Below are positions 54,959 through 64,000 of a stretch of DNA of 64,000 nt, in pieces. Numbering within the stretch: the stretch's first letter is position 1; every line of letters starts with the position of its first letter. Where the stretch lies: positions 1 to 64,000 of the forward strand of contig PLTZ01000027.1 in the NCBI GenBank assembly GCA_003164715.1. The letters run 5' to 3'. The translations under genes and the position numbers were made by a program. The DNA is from Opitutaceae bacterium (lineage in GTDB: Bacteria > Verrucomicrobiota > Verrucomicrobiia > Opitutales > Opitutaceae). Under the pieces are notes generated by a model that was not told the DNA's origin, ran no database searches, and saw nothing but the letters and a program-made list of their open reading frames with translations.

Positions 54959-55459
54959 TCAGGCCGGCCACTTCGGCGCCGCGGGCGCGGAGATCGCCTC
55001 CCCGGGGATCGGGCGCTTGCGGTACTCCGAATAGTCCGGCACGATCCGCTGGTACGTCTTGTCCATGAGCGGCGAGGAGATGATGAAGTCCGCGGAGGCG
55101 CGGTCGCACGCGATCGGGATGTTCCAGACGACCGCCATCCGCAGGAGCGCCTTCACGTCGGGATCGTGGGGCTGCGGCTCGAGCGGGTCCCAGAAGAAGA
55201 TGAGGAAGTCGATGTCGCCCTCGACGATCTTCGAGCCGATCTGCTGGTCGCCGCCGAGAGGCCCGCTCTCGAGGCGCTTGATCGGGAACTTGAGCTCCTT
55301 CTCCAGGACGGCGCCGGTCGTGCCCGTCGCGTAGACCTTGTGGTGGGCGAGGAGGTCGCGGTTGAACTTCGCCCATTCGATCAGGTCGCGCTTCTTGTTG
55401 TCGTGGGCGACGAGCGCGATCTTCTTGTTAAGCCCCATTTCGATCGTCTTGTATTTCAT
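54959..55459 (-). CDS. mgsA: Methylglyoxal synthase
   Basis: A 166-residue enzyme converting dihydroxyacetone phosphate to methylglyoxal and phosphate. It contains [33 protein letters not shown], the phosphate-binding and catalytic [11 protein letters not shown] (catalytic Asp), [21 protein letters not shown] and [13 protein letters not shown]. It relieves sugar-phosphate stress when phosphate is scarce. ATG 55459 was used; the Met eight codons later is an alternative. It is divergent from the CvfB-like gene. Confidence 0.96.
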   Translation of the reverse strand: MKYKTIEMGLNKKIALVAHDNKKRDLIEWAKFNRDLLAHHKVYATGTTGAVLEKELKFPIKRLESGPLGGDQQIGSKIVEGDIDFLIFFWDPLEPQPHDPDVKALLRMAVVWNIPIACDRASADFIISSPLMDKTYQRIVPDYSEYRKRPIPGEAISAPAAPKWPA

Positions 55460-55606
55460 CGGGTGAAGTGGTTGGCCCGCGTCACGGGCCGCCGCGATCC
55501 TGGCGCTCTCCGGCTCCCCGGGCGAGCACATAGAGCCGGGCCCGCCGCCGCTTGCGGCCCACATGGCACTCGCCGCCGCGGCGCCTCGGCCCCATGATGC
55601 CCTGGG

Positions 55607-56443
55607 ATGACACTGATCGGGAGACGCAGCAGGCTCTGGGTGACGAGGATCGCGACTCCGGGGGTGTACCTGGACGGCGGCGCGCGGGGGGAGATCCTGA
55701 TGCCGGGCCGCTACGTGCCGAAGGGCACGCTTGTCGGCGAGTTGTTCGACGTCTTTGTCCACCGCGACTCGGAGGACCGCCTGGTCGCCACCCCCGAGAG
55801 GCCGCTCGCGATGGTCGGCGAGTTCGCCGCGCTTCGCGTCTCCAGCGTTAATCCCCGGATCGGGGCCTTCCTCGACTGGGGGCTCGCCAAGGATCTGCTG
55901 CTGCCGATCCGCGAGCAGAGCCGCCGCGTGAGCCCCGGGGAGACGGTGGTCGCCTACGTGTTCGTCGACGTTAAGACCGACCGCATCGTGGCGACCACGA
56001 GGCTCGAGCGCCGCCTAAACGTGACCCCGCCCGCCTACGTGCCGGGGCAGCCGGTCGAGCTCCTCGTGGCCGCCCGCACGGCGCTCGGCTACAGCGCCAT
56101 CGTCTGCAGCGCGCACATGGGGCTGCTCTACCACAACGAGCTTCCCGAGCCCCTCAAGGTCGGGCAGAGGCTCGACGGATACGTCCGGGCCGTGCGCCCC
56201 GACGGGAAGATCGACCTGACGCTCAATCCCTCGGGCTACGGGCGCGTGGCGCCCCTGAAGGAGCAGGTGCTCGAGGCGCTCGCCGCCTCAAAGGGGGCGC
56301 TCCCGCTATCGGACGCGAGCTCTCCGGCGGAGATCCGCAGCGTCTTCGGGGTGAGCAAGAAGGCCTTCAAGCAGGCGATAGGGGCGCTCTACAAGGAGCG
56401 GCGGATCACCATCGGGGAGCGCGGCATCAGGCTCGCCCCGTAG
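55607..56443 (+). CDS. S1-like RNA-binding protein, CvfB/YitL family
   Basis: A 278-residue protein. Tandem OB/S1-like domains begin with [27 protein letters not shown]. The family-typical [23 protein letters not shown] and [30 protein letters not shown] follow. A C-terminal winged helix ends it ([26 protein letters not shown]). In staphylococci CvfB binds RNA and affects virulence gene expression; the role here is unknown. Confidence 0.9.
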   Translation: MTLIGRRSRLWVTRIATPGVYLDGGARGEILMPGRYVPKGTLVGELFDVFVHRDSEDRLVATPERPLAMVGEFAALRVSSVNPRIGAFLDWGLAKDLLLPIREQSRRVSPGETVVAYVFVDVKTDRIVATTRLERRLNVTPPAYVPGQPVELLVAARTALGYSAIVCSAHMGLLYHNELPEPLKVGQRLDGYVRAVRPDGKIDLTLNPSGYGRVAPLKEQVLEALAASKGALPLSDASSPAEIRSVFGVSKKAFKQAIGALYKERRITIGERGIRLAP

Positions 56444-56512
56444 CGGGCGGCGGGATTCCCGCAGGCGGGCCTTGCGAATGCAGCCGTTCCTCGTTTGTTG
56501 CGGTCCCAAACT

Positions 56513-56938
56513 ATGAAACGAAACGCATCCGCAGTCTGGCACGGCAACCTCAAGTCGGGCAGGGGCACGCTCTCCACCGACAGCACGGTCCTAAAGGACA
56601 CCCCATACTCCTTCACCTCCCGCTTCGAGTCCGGGGTGGGGACCAACCCGGAGGAGCTGATCGCCGCCGCGCACGCGGGATGCTTCACGATGGCGCTCGC
56701 CGCCGCCCTGGAAAAGGCCGGGCACGTCGCGGATACGCTCAGCACCACGGCCGCGGTGACGCTCGAGAACCAACCCAAGACGGGCTGGACCCTCTGCGCG
56801 GTCCACCTCACCACCTCGGCGAAGGTGCCCGGCATCGACGCCGCCGCGTTCGCGGAGGTCGCCGCGGGGGCGAAGGCCAATTGCCCGGTGTCCCGCGTCC
56901 TCAACGCCGCCATCACGCTCGACGCGAGGCTCGCCTGA
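56513..56938 (+). CDS. OsmC-family peroxiredoxin
   Basis: A 141-residue OsmC-type protein that reduces organic hydroperoxides. The two redox cysteines are in AAHAGCFTMALAAAL and AKANCPVSRVLNA, and the Arg/Glu pocket motif GTNPEELIAAAHAGC is present. KSGRGTLSTDS at the N-terminus is typical of OsmC rather than Ohr. It starts at MKRNASAVWHG. It converges on the ABC exporter with 22 bases between stops. Confidence 0.93.
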   Translation: MKRNASAVWHGNLKSGRGTLSTDSTVLKDTPYSFTSRFESGVGTNPEELIAAAHAGCFTMALAAALEKAGHVADTLSTTAAVTLENQPKTGWTLCAVHLTTSAKVPGIDAAAFAEVAAGAKANCPVSRVLNAAITLDARLA

Positions 56939-56960
56939 AGCGCGGCCTGGACGGACGGCC

Positions 56961-58712
56961 CTAGTCCGTCTCGGCGAACTGCAGCGCGTGCAGCCGCGCG
57001 TAGATCCCGCCGAGCGCCAGGAGCTCGACGTGGGTGCCCCGCTCGGCAAGCCGGCCCTGGTCCATGACCAGGATGAGGTCCGCCTTCTGCACCGTCGAGA
57101 GCCTGTGGGCGATGACGAAGGTCGTGCGGCCCTGCATCACCCGCTCCATCGCCTGCTGGATCAGGCGCTCGGAGGCCAGGTCGAGGGCGCTGGTCGCCTC
57201 GTCGAAGATGAGGATGCGGGGGTTCTTGATGATGGCGCGCGCGATCGCGATGCGCTGGCGCTGGCCGCCTGACATCTGCGCCCCGCGCTCCCCGACGACC
57301 GTGCTGTAGCCGTCCGGCAGCTTGACAATGAACTCGTGCGCGTTGGCGACCGTCGCGGCGGCGATGATCTCCTCCCGCGTCGCCTCCGGCTTCCCGTACT
57401 TCAGGTTGTCCTCGAGCGTGCCCGAGAAGAGCACGTTCTCCTGGAGCACGATGCCGATCTGGCGGCGGAACGAGTCGGCCGTCGCCTTGCGCAGGTCGTG
57501 CCCGTCGACAAGCACCTCGCCGCTCGCCGGGTCGTAGAAGCGGGCCAGCAGGTTGATGATGGTGCTCTTGCCGGAGCCGCTGGGGCCCACGATCGCCGCG
57601 ACCTGCCCGGCCCGGACGCTGAACGACACGTCCCTGAGCGTGCGCGGCCCGCCCGGCCGCGAGGCCTCCACGTCGTAGTCGAAGCTGACCCGCCTGAACT
57701 CCACGTCGCCGCGAAGGGGGGGCAGGGGGACCGCGTCCGGCAGGTCCGTCACCTCGGGCTTCGTGTCGAGGAGCGCGAAGACGTTCTCAAGCCCCGTGAT
57801 CGCCCGCTGGAACACCGTGGCCAGGTCGACGAACCGCACGATCGGCGGGAAGACGAAGGCGATGTAGGCGTTGAACGCGACCAAGGTGCCGACGCCCATC
57901 TCGCCCCGGATCACCAGGAGCCCGCCGTAGCCGAGGACGATCAGCGCGCCGACCGATCCCAGCAGGTCGGCGATCACGGCGAGCTTCGTGTTGCGCATCA
58001 CGATCCGGGAGTAGTTGAAGAAGTCCGCGTTGATGCCGCTCGAGAAGGTCGTGATCTCGCCCTCCTCGCGGACGAAGGACTTGATGACGCGGGCGCTCGA
58101 GACCTTCTCGTGGAGGAACCCCATCACGCGGTCCCAGTTCTGGCGGTGGGTCCGGCTTTCCTCGCGCATACGCCGGCGGTTGTAGAGGTAGTTGAAGACG
58201 AAGAGCGGCATGACCGCGCAGGTGGCCGCGGCCAGGCGCCAGTCCACGTAGAAGAGGAACCCGATGACGGCGACGACCGTGACCGAGTCCGCGATCAGGT
58301 TAATGAGGAAGCCGTTCGTCAGGTTGTAGACCTCGCCCGTGTCCTGGCTTATCCGGGAGACGGTCTGGCCGGTGTGCGTCCGGTCGTAGTAGCGCAGCGA
58401 GAGGGTCTGCAGGTGGGCGAAGAGGTGGATCCGCAGGTCGCACACGAGCCGCATCGCGGCGTTCTGGAGCACCCGGTTGCGCACCATCGTGAGCCACGCC
58501 CGCAGGATGAAGAGCGCCGAGAAGAGCGTGAGGAGGCGCGCCAGGAGGCCGAGGTCCTTCTGGGGCAAAGCCTTGTCGATGATGAGCTTCAGGATCCACG
58601 GCGCCGGCAAGGTCAGCAGGGTCGCCATGAGGATGAGGCCGACGCCAAGGGAGATCTTGGCGGCATGGGGCCGGCACAGCCCGAGAAACCTCCGAAACGG
58701 CGATCGGTTCAC
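56961..58712 (-). CDS. MsbA-like ABC exporter (fused membrane and ATPase domains)
   Basis: A 583-residue half-transporter. Six membrane helices lie in residues 15-310, then the ATPase: Walker A VGPSGSGKSTIINLLARFYDP, signature MSGGQRQRIAIARAI, Walker B ILIFDEATSALD, and the switch His in TFVIAHRLSTVQ. Homodimers export lipids or hydrophobic compounds; the lipid A flippase MsbA is the closest well-known type. Substrate unproven. The neighbouring pyruvate kinase gene is divergent. Confidence 0.93.
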   Translation of the reverse strand: MNRSPFRRFLGLCRPHAAKISLGVGLILMATLLTLPAPWILKLIIDKALPQKDLGLLARLLTLFSALFILRAWLTMVRNRVLQNAAMRLVCDLRIHLFAHLQTLSLRYYDRTHTGQTVSRISQDTGEVYNLTNGFLINLIADSVTVVAVIGFLFYVDWRLAAATCAVMPLFVFNYLYNRRRMREESRTHRQNWDRVMGFLHEKVSSARVIKSFVREEGEITTFSSGINADFFNYSRIVMRNTKLAVIADLLGSVGALIVLGYGGLLVIRGEMGVGTLVAFNAYIAFVFPPIVRFVDLATVFQRAITGLENVFALLDTKPEVTDLPDAVPLPPLRGDVEFRRVSFDYDVEASRPGGPRTLRDVSFSVRAGQVAAIVGPSGSGKSTIINLLARFYDPASGEVLVDGHDLRKATADSFRRQIGIVLQENVLFSGTLEDNLKYGKPEATREEIIAAATVANAHEFIVKLPDGYSTVVGERGAQMSGGQRQRIAIARAIIKNPRILIFDEATSALDLASERLIQQAMERVMQGRTTFVIAHRLSTVQKADLILVMDQGRLAERGTHVELLALGGIYARLHALQFAETD

Positions 58713-58870
58713 CGGCTCGAACTAAGCGATCCGCGGCCCGGCGCCAGACCAAACCGCCGGCCCGGCCCTCGTCCGCGCCCGCCCCGCAACGCGGGGCCTC
58801 CTTTGCGGCCCCGCCGAGATTTGTTGGAAGTCGGCTGGAATTCGGCACCGCTCGTGCTACCCCTTGGGGC

Positions 58871-60319
58871 GTGAATCCGCCGCCCCCCGCCGCATCGACA
58901 CCCAAGGCGGCCTTCCGCCTCACCAAGATCATCTTCACCCTCGGCCCCTCCACGCAGGACGAGGCGATGCTTGAGAAACTCATCCTCGCGGGCGTCGACG
59001 TCTGCCGGCTCAACATGGCCCACGCCGACGAGGCGTGGACCCGCACGATGATCCGGCGCGTGCGCGAGGTCTGCCGCAGGACCCAGCGCCACATCGCGCT
59101 TCTCATGGACGTGAAGGGCCCGGAGATCCGGACGGGCGACCTTGCCGAGCCGGTGGACTTGGTCGCCGGCCAGCTGATCGACCTCATGCCGGGGCCGGGC
59201 GAGCCCGAGGACGGGGTGTTCGCGGTCGGCGTCAACTATCCCCTGATGGGCGGGGACGTCCGGGCCGGCACCGTCGTCCTGGTCGACAGCGGCCTCATCC
59301 GGCTCGAGGTACAGAGCACGTCGCCCTCCCGGGTCCGCTGCCGCGTTGTCGTGCCGGCCAAGCTCCACAGCCGCCGGCACATCAACCTGCCCGGGGTGAA
59401 GGTCCGGCTTCCGGCCCTGACGCCGAAGGACCGCGCCGACATCGAGGTCGGCGTCGAGGAGCAGGTCGACTTCTTCGCGCTGTCGTTCGTGCGCGAGGCC
59501 GACGACATCGACATCCTGCGGCGGCTGCTCTCGGACCTCAAGAGCTCGGCGCGCATCGTCGCAAAGGTCGAGGACCAGTCGGGCATCACCAACCTGGACG
59601 AGATCATCGTGGCCTCGGACGCGGTGATGATCGCCCGGGGCGACTTGGGGATCGAGGTGCCGATGGAGACGCTCCCCTTGTTCCAGAAGATGGCCGTCGA
59701 GGCCTGCATCAGGCACCGCAAGCCGGTCATCGTGGCGACCCACCTGCTCGAGTCGATGATCACCTCCCCGGTCCCCACGCGGGCGGAGGTGAGCGACATC
59801 GCGAGCGCCGTCTGGTCCACCGCGGACGCGATCATGCTCTCGGGCGAGACCGCGACCGGCCTGTACCCGCTCGAGTGCGTCCAGTTCATGAAGCGGGTCG
59901 CGGGGAGGGTCGAGGAGAGCGAGCCCAAGGGCTACAACACGGCGCTTCCGCTCAAGAACAACAAGGACCGCCTGCTGCGCTCCGCGGTCGTCCTGGCCCA
60001 GGAGCTCGGGGATTCGGGCATCGTGGTCTTCACGCGCAACGGCTTCCTGCCCCAGTCGCTCGCCGCCCTGCGCGCCAAGCGCTGCCCGATCTACGCGTTC
60101 ACGGACGAGCCGCAGGTCTTCCGCCACATGCTGCTCATGTGGGGGGTCGAGCCGTTCCTGATGCCGTTCGCGGCCGACCCTGAAGAGGTGATCTGCGCCG
60201 CGTTTGCCTACCTGCTCCGCAGGAACTGGGTGAGGCAGGGCGACTGGATGGTGGTGGTGACAAACGTCCTGGCGGGAAAGAAGACGATCGACACGATCCA
60301 GATGCGGCCGGTGGAGTGA
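58871..60319 (+). CDS. pyk: Pyruvate kinase (divergent)
   Basis: A 482-residue enzyme making ATP and pyruvate from phosphoenolpyruvate. Conserved parts: LTKIIFTLGPSTQDEAMLEKLI, MDVKGPEIRTGDL, DFFALSFVREADDID, the catalytic-lysine region IVAKVEDQSG, IARGDLGIEVP, and PTRAEVSDIASAVWSTADAIMLSGETATG. Odd points: the usual NFSHG reads NMAHA, losing the serine that helps bind K+, and ATQMLESM reads ATHLLESM. The start codon is GTG at 58871. It converges on the AsmA-like gene with 18 bases between stops. Confidence 0.93.
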   Translation: MNPPPPAASTPKAAFRLTKIIFTLGPSTQDEAMLEKLILAGVDVCRLNMAHADEAWTRTMIRRVREVCRRTQRHIALLMDVKGPEIRTGDLAEPVDLVAGQLIDLMPGPGEPEDGVFAVGVNYPLMGGDVRAGTVVLVDSGLIRLEVQSTSPSRVRCRVVVPAKLHSRRHINLPGVKVRLPALTPKDRADIEVGVEEQVDFFALSFVREADDIDILRRLLSDLKSSARIVAKVEDQSGITNLDEIIVASDAVMIARGDLGIEVPMETLPLFQKMAVEACIRHRKPVIVATHLLESMITSPVPTRAEVSDIASAVWSTADAIMLSGETATGLYPLECVQFMKRVAGRVEESEPKGYNTALPLKNNKDRLLRSAVVLAQELGDSGIVVFTRNGFLPQSLAALRAKRCPIYAFTDEPQVFRHMLLMWGVEPFLMPFAADPEEVICAAFAYLLRRNWVRQGDWMVVVTNVLAGKKTIDTIQMRPVE

Positions 60320-60337
60320 ACCCTCCGGTGGGGCCCC

Positions 60338-63300
60338 TCATTTCGCGGGCAGGGGCTTGCGGGTCGCCGCCTTGACCAGCAGCTCGTGCCACGGGTCGGT
60401 GTCGATGCGCTCGAGCGTGCCGCCGAGATGGACGTCCTCTCCGAGGAGCGAGTAGCCAAGCTCGTCCGTGCGGGGGGAGAGGAGGCCGGCCTTGGAGAGG
60501 AGGTCCGCGGCGCGGCCGCGGGCCCCGAACTCGAGATCCACGCTGAGCGGCTCCCTGAAGAGGGGCGTGCCGCGCTCGTAGCGGATCGTGCCGGTCCCCT
60601 TCACGTGCTCATCGCGGGCCGTCGCCTCAATCGAGGCAAGCCGGATGGTCCCGTCGCTCCCGCGGACGGCGTCCACCGTGATCTGGTCGCAGCCGATCTC
60701 GGCGACCTCGTAGGTGAAGCTTAAGACCGCCTCGGCGTTCTTGCTGAGGGGGTTCTTTCCCGCGTTCGGGGAGGAGCCCGCCTTGTGCCCGAAGATTACG
60801 CCCACGGCGGAGCCCACGCTGTCGAGCGAGTCCTTCACCGGGGTCGAGGCCTCCGGGATCGACTCCGCCACGCTCGTCTGAAGGAGCCGGATGATCCCCG
60901 TCGTGCTCGCGAGCCGGAACCTCGCCTCGGAGCGCCCGATCAGGTCGTCCGGGCTCCCTCCGCTTCCGGTGATCTCCCCGGTGAGGGAGAAGCGGCCCTC
61001 GACCTGCGCCAGCTGGCCCTTCTCGTGCGCCGGGAAGAGCGTTGCCGCGTCGATTTCCGTCACCAGGGCGGTCGTGGCCTTGACCCGGTAGGGTAGGTCG
61101 GCGGCGGCGTCATAGGCGAGCGTCCCCTCGACCTTCGTGAGGCTGTGATGGTCGACCCCGCCCCGCCCGCCCTCCAGGCGTATCGACGCGGGCTCGATGT
61201 CGAGCGTGCCTCCCACGTCGCTAAACTCGTGGTCGCCCGCCTTGAGCGCGTCGAACGTGAACGCCACGCGCCCGGTCCACGTGCCCCAGAAGGGGGCCCG
61301 GTCGCGCGGGGCGGCCGTCGGCGCCGCGGCGTAGCCCCCGTCCGCGGGCCCCAGGACGCCGCCTAGCGCCTCCAGCGGCCCACCGAGGAGGCGAAGCTCC
61401 TCAAGCGAGACCCTCCCCCCGGTCAGCGTCACCGAGCCCCCGGCGGCGGCCGAACCGCCATTCCACGTGCCCTCCGCCGACACCTCCGTCACCTCCTTTC
61501 CGAATGCAATCTTCGCGGGAACGAGGAAGGCCAACGAGCCGTCGGGGTCGATATTGGCCTTCACGCTCGCCGTGAGCGTCCGCTGCGGGTCGCGCCCGAC
61601 CGCGGAGACGCTGGCCTCCACCTCCGTGGCGCTCCCGAGGGTGCCCGAGAACTCGCCGGAGGCCGAGCGCCCCCTGATCCAGGGGAACGCGGGGGCCGCC
61701 TGCCGGGCGGCGATCGCCGCCAAGTCGGCGCTCCACGTCCCCTTGATCGCAATGGATTGGGCGTTGCCCGGGGCCTCGGACGCGCCGGCCTCGATCCGCG
61801 CCAGGCGCTGTCCGGCGCTGGCGATCTCGAGCGGCGCCAGCCGAAGCTGCCAATCGTGGCGTCCGAACTGGATCACGGGCGAAAGCGAAAGGTCGAGCCC
61901 CCGGGCGAGTGTCCCATGGGCGCCCCTGACCGAGACGCCGGCCGCGGCAAGCGGGGTCTTCGCGCGCAGGGCGAAACCGGAGTCCGTGGCCGCCACGAGC
62001 AGCTCGCCCGTCAGGTCCCCGCCCGCCAGGGTGACGCCCCCGGCCATGCCGGAGACCCAGGCCATCGGGAACCCCGGAACCCGGACGTCCATCCAGTCGG
62101 AACGCGGCTTGGAGAGGCTCAGGCTGCCGGTCGTTTCGTCGATCTCGAAGGCCTGGAGCGACTGCGCGACCGCGGCCGTGCGCGCCTGGCCGAGCGAGAC
62201 CTTGAGGCTGGCGAAGCTCAGGGAATGGCCGCGGTGCACGGCGTCGAAGCGGCTGTCGAACGCGACCGTGCCCAGTTCCTCCAGCGGGGAAGCGAGCACG
62301 CCGAGGTGGCCCGCGATCCCGGAGAGGCTCCCCAGCAGGTGCACGCTCGAGAAGGGTAGGTCGACCTCGAAGCGACCGTCGCCTGAGACCGAGAAATTCG
62401 GGAGCGGACGGCCCCGCGTGAAGGCCCCGAGGTCGTAGTCGCGAAGATCGACCCTCCATGTCCCCGAGAGGCCCCGCGCCGCACCGGGCAGGCTTGCCTC
62501 AAGGGCCAGCAGGCGCCGGCCCCCGCGGCCGATTTCGACCCAATAGGCCTCCTCGGTGGGGCTCGTTGCCGCCACGCTGGCCGCCACGTCGAGGTTTTCC
62601 TCGACCGACCCGCGCTTGACCGAGACGTCGGCCTTGATCCCGATCCGGCCCGCGGAGGCCGCCCTGCGCATCCCGACGGTCACCGTGCCGTGCGCGGAGA
62701 ACGAGGTCCAGCCCTGGTCCGCATTCCTAGCGTCGCCCGAGGCGTCAAAAGGGAATGCGCCGTCACGACCCCCGGAAAGCCCGCCGCCCGTCAGGACCAC
62801 GTGCACGGAGGCCGGCGCCCTTCCGGTTGCGCTAGGAAGCAGCACGTCGCCCTCCAGGGCGACCCCGTCCAGGGACCCGTCCACCGGCAGGCGCCATCCG
62901 TTAAGGATCCCGCGAAACGCGCGGGCGGCCGCCTGCGCGGGCGCCGCGCCCGGGTTTGCCGGTGGCCCCGCAGAGGCCGCGGCCGAGGGCGCGGAGACCG
63001 GCTCGGGCGCGGCCGCCCTGCCGGAGGCGTTCCTCAGGTCGAGGGTCCACCCCTTGGCCTCCAGCCTCCGGATGAGGAGCCCGCGGCCGAGGAGCGCCGT
63101 CGTCAACGGCAGCTTCGCCTTGAGGCTCGGGACCGTGAGCACGGCGCCGCCGGACTCCAGCCGCAGGTCCTCCACGTCCGCCTCGCCGAAGCCCGCCGTG
63201 ACCGATGCCAGGGTTGCCTTGAGGCCCGGCTGCCTCGCCAGGGCGGCCTGCGCGACCCAGGTCTGCACCGCTGGCAGTAGGGCGACGGCCGCGAGGATGC

Positions 63301-63355
63301 CGAGAAAGGCGGCGATCACGCAGGCACAAATGCCGAGAAGTCGGATGAATTTCAC
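60338..63355 (-). CDS. Large AsmA/TamB-like membrane-anchored protein
   Basis: A 1005-residue protein with one N-terminal membrane helix (LLGICACVIAAFLGILAAVALLPAVQTW). A very long, beta-rich, mostly repetitive periplasmic part follows. SVTAGFGEADVEDLRLESGG near the start and VEGRFSLTGEITGSGGSPDDLIGRSEARFRLASTTGIIRLL in the last third resemble AsmA C-terminal domains. Such proteins form hydrophobic grooves that carry phospholipids between membranes. Assignment rests on architecture and short motifs only. Start codon GTG at 63355. Confidence 0.72.
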   Translation of the reverse strand: MKFIRLLGICACVIAAFLGILAAVALLPAVQTWVAQAALARQPGLKATLASVTAGFGEADVEDLRLESGGAVLTVPSLKAKLPLTTALLGRGLLIRRLEAKGWTLDLRNASGRAAAPEPVSAPSAAASAGPPANPGAAPAQAAARAFRGILNGWRLPVDGSLDGVALEGDVLLPSATGRAPASVHVVLTGGGLSGGRDGAFPFDASGDARNADQGWTSFSAHGTVTVGMRRAASAGRIGIKADVSVKRGSVEENLDVAASVAATSPTEEAYWVEIGRGGRRLLALEASLPGAARGLSGTWRVDLRDYDLGAFTRGRPLPNFSVSGDGRFEVDLPFSSVHLLGSLSGIAGHLGVLASPLEELGTVAFDSRFDAVHRGHSLSFASLKVSLGQARTAAVAQSLQAFEIDETTGSLSLSKPRSDWMDVRVPGFPMAWVSGMAGGVTLAGGDLTGELLVAATDSGFALRAKTPLAAAGVSVRGAHGTLARGLDLSLSPVIQFGRHDWQLRLAPLEIASAGQRLARIEAGASEAPGNAQSIAIKGTWSADLAAIAARQAAPAFPWIRGRSASGEFSGTLGSATEVEASVSAVGRDPQRTLTASVKANIDPDGSLAFLVPAKIAFGKEVTEVSAEGTWNGGSAAAGGSVTLTGGRVSLEELRLLGGPLEALGGVLGPADGGYAAAPTAAPRDRAPFWGTWTGRVAFTFDALKAGDHEFSDVGGTLDIEPASIRLEGGRGGVDHHSLTKVEGTLAYDAAADLPYRVKATTALVTEIDAATLFPAHEKGQLAQVEGRFSLTGEITGSGGSPDDLIGRSEARFRLASTTGIIRLLQTSVAESIPEASTPVKDSLDSVGSAVGVIFGHKAGSSPNAGKNPLSKNAEAVLSFTYEVAEIGCDQITVDAVRGSDGTIRLASIEATARDEHVKGTGTIRYERGTPLFREPLSVDLEFGARGRAADLLSKAGLLSPRTDELGYSLLGEDVHLGGTLERIDTDPWHELLVKAATRKPLPAK

Positions 63356-63659
63356 CAGAGTGACCGATCGTACGACCGCGCGCGCCAGTCAATGTGTCAT
63401 GTTTAAAGACTGACCGGGCCCCTCGTGCGCTGAACAGGAACCCGCCCCCCAAGCGCCAGCGCCTCCCCGGGGACCTTCCGCAAGGCCCCGTCGCCAAGGC
63501 TTAACCCGCAAGTAAGTATGAAGTAAACTGTTGCGCAGCACCTGCCGCCGTGATTGGCTCCGGGTCGAGCCGCCCGCCTTCCGGGCGAACGGCAAAATCG
63601 GCGCAGGATATACCAAGAACTGGCGAGTCGGTACAAAATGGGGGGAATAGAATTACCGC
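63356..63659. other. Divergent intergenic region before the malic enzyme
   Basis: About 300 bases between two divergent genes, holding no supported gene. It contains a CGCCCG/CGGGCG hairpin (571-587) without a T run, and AT-richer patches near 63510-63535 and 63600-63655 that could hold promoters. No clear -35/-10 pair was recognised. Confidence 0.4.
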
Positions 63660-63707
63660 GTGACTAAACAACCCCACATCGGTCTGTCCGCATGGGGGGA
63701 GGCTCCG

Positions 63708-64000
63708 ATGCTGCACGGCGCCGCCGTTCTCGCCGACCCCCTCCTCAACAAGGGCACGGCCTTCAGCGAACGCGAGCGCGACGCGCTCGGCCTTCGTCCG
63801 CTTCTGCCGCCGCGGGTCTTCACGATGGACGAGCAGGTCCAGCGCACGCTCGGGGCCGTCCGGCGCAAGCAGGACAACATCGAGAAATACATCTACCTGA
63901 CGAACCTCCAGAACCGCAACGAGGTGCTCTTCTACCGGCTTGTCATCGACTACATCGAGGAGATGGTGCCCCTCATCTACACGCCCACGGTCGGCGAGGC
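63708..64000 (+). CDS. NAD(P)-dependent malic enzyme, N-terminal part (cut by window edge)
   Basis: The visible 97 residues match the malic enzyme N-terminal domain: [67 protein letters not shown]. The catalytic Tyr lies in [10 protein letters not shown]. The enzyme decarboxylates malate to pyruvate. ATG 63708 is preceded at five bases by GGGGGAGG, so it is preferred. An in-frame GTG at 63660 would add 16 residues and cannot be excluded. The rest of the gene lies beyond the window. Confidence 0.9.
   Translation, partial: [97 protein letters not shown]

Overview
The window is about 64 kb of GC-rich, densely packed bacterial chromosome. It holds roughly 50 protein genes, one tRNA, two toxin-antitoxin pairs, and no recognisable insertion sequence, prophage or CRISPR array. 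The gene set fits a Gram-negative carbohydrate degrader: TolC/RND efflux, ExbBD-TonB-type energy transduction, OpgC-like glucan modification, and several secreted glycoside hydrolases. The style of the proteins (Hanks kinase, citramalate synthase, ADOP permease, AsmA-like giant, frequent starts without Shine-Dalgarno) suggests a Verrucomicrobiota/Opitutaceae-like organism. That placement is inference and was not tested.

Layout. 1-830: an AT-richer edge with a RHH/PIN toxin-antitoxin operon. 1132-3501: fatty-acid cluster fabG-acpP-fabF, followed by a lytic transglycosylase with an unclear start. 4107-11452: housekeeping genes rpmB, MidA/NDUFAF7-like methyltransferase, CtpA-like protease, tsaD, a Ser/Thr kinase directly upstream of rpoN, an A-type Fe-S carrier and ubiE/menG. 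11513-17270: HU-family protein, hisS, the cdd-kbl-tdh operon (threonine catabolism plus pyrimidine salvage) and dgt. 17316-17968: AbrB/PIN toxin-antitoxin pair. 18171-23936: GH35-like glycosidase, HD hydrolase, OpgC-like acyltransferase, prolyl oligopeptidase. 23951-29773: complete RND tripartite pump. 29938-37739: a one-direction run serA-plsY-hom-lysC-thrC-cimA joining serine, threonine and citramalate (isoleucine) synthesis with phospholipid synthesis. 37758-41501: GH74 xyloglucanase-like protein and cardiolipin synthase. 41648-41730: tRNA-Tyr, followed by about 0.7 kb without a convincing gene but with strong inverted repeats. 42425-48449: ADOP-type permease, MalK-like ATPase, GH1 beta-glucosidase, ROK sugar kinase. 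48379-54435: holB, tmk, ExbB/ExbD/TonB-like operon, GH3 beta-glucosidase. 54691-64000: a 20-residue lysine-rich micropeptide gene, mgsA, CvfB-like protein, OsmC, MsbA-like ABC exporter, divergent pyruvate kinase, AsmA-like protein, and the start of a malic enzyme.

How it fits together. The GH74, GH1, GH3 and GH35-like enzymes, the ROK kinase, the MalK-like ATPase and the TonB-type motor form a dispersed glucan/xyloglucan uptake and breakdown kit. Pyruvate kinase, malic enzyme, methylglyoxal synthase and citramalate synthase draw on the resulting carbon at the triose/pyruvate node. The most unusual items are the lysine-rich micropeptide locus at 54674-54848, C-tracts abutting many start codons, the kinase-rpoN pair, convergent genes overlapping at their stops, and the inverted-repeat region after tRNA-Tyr.
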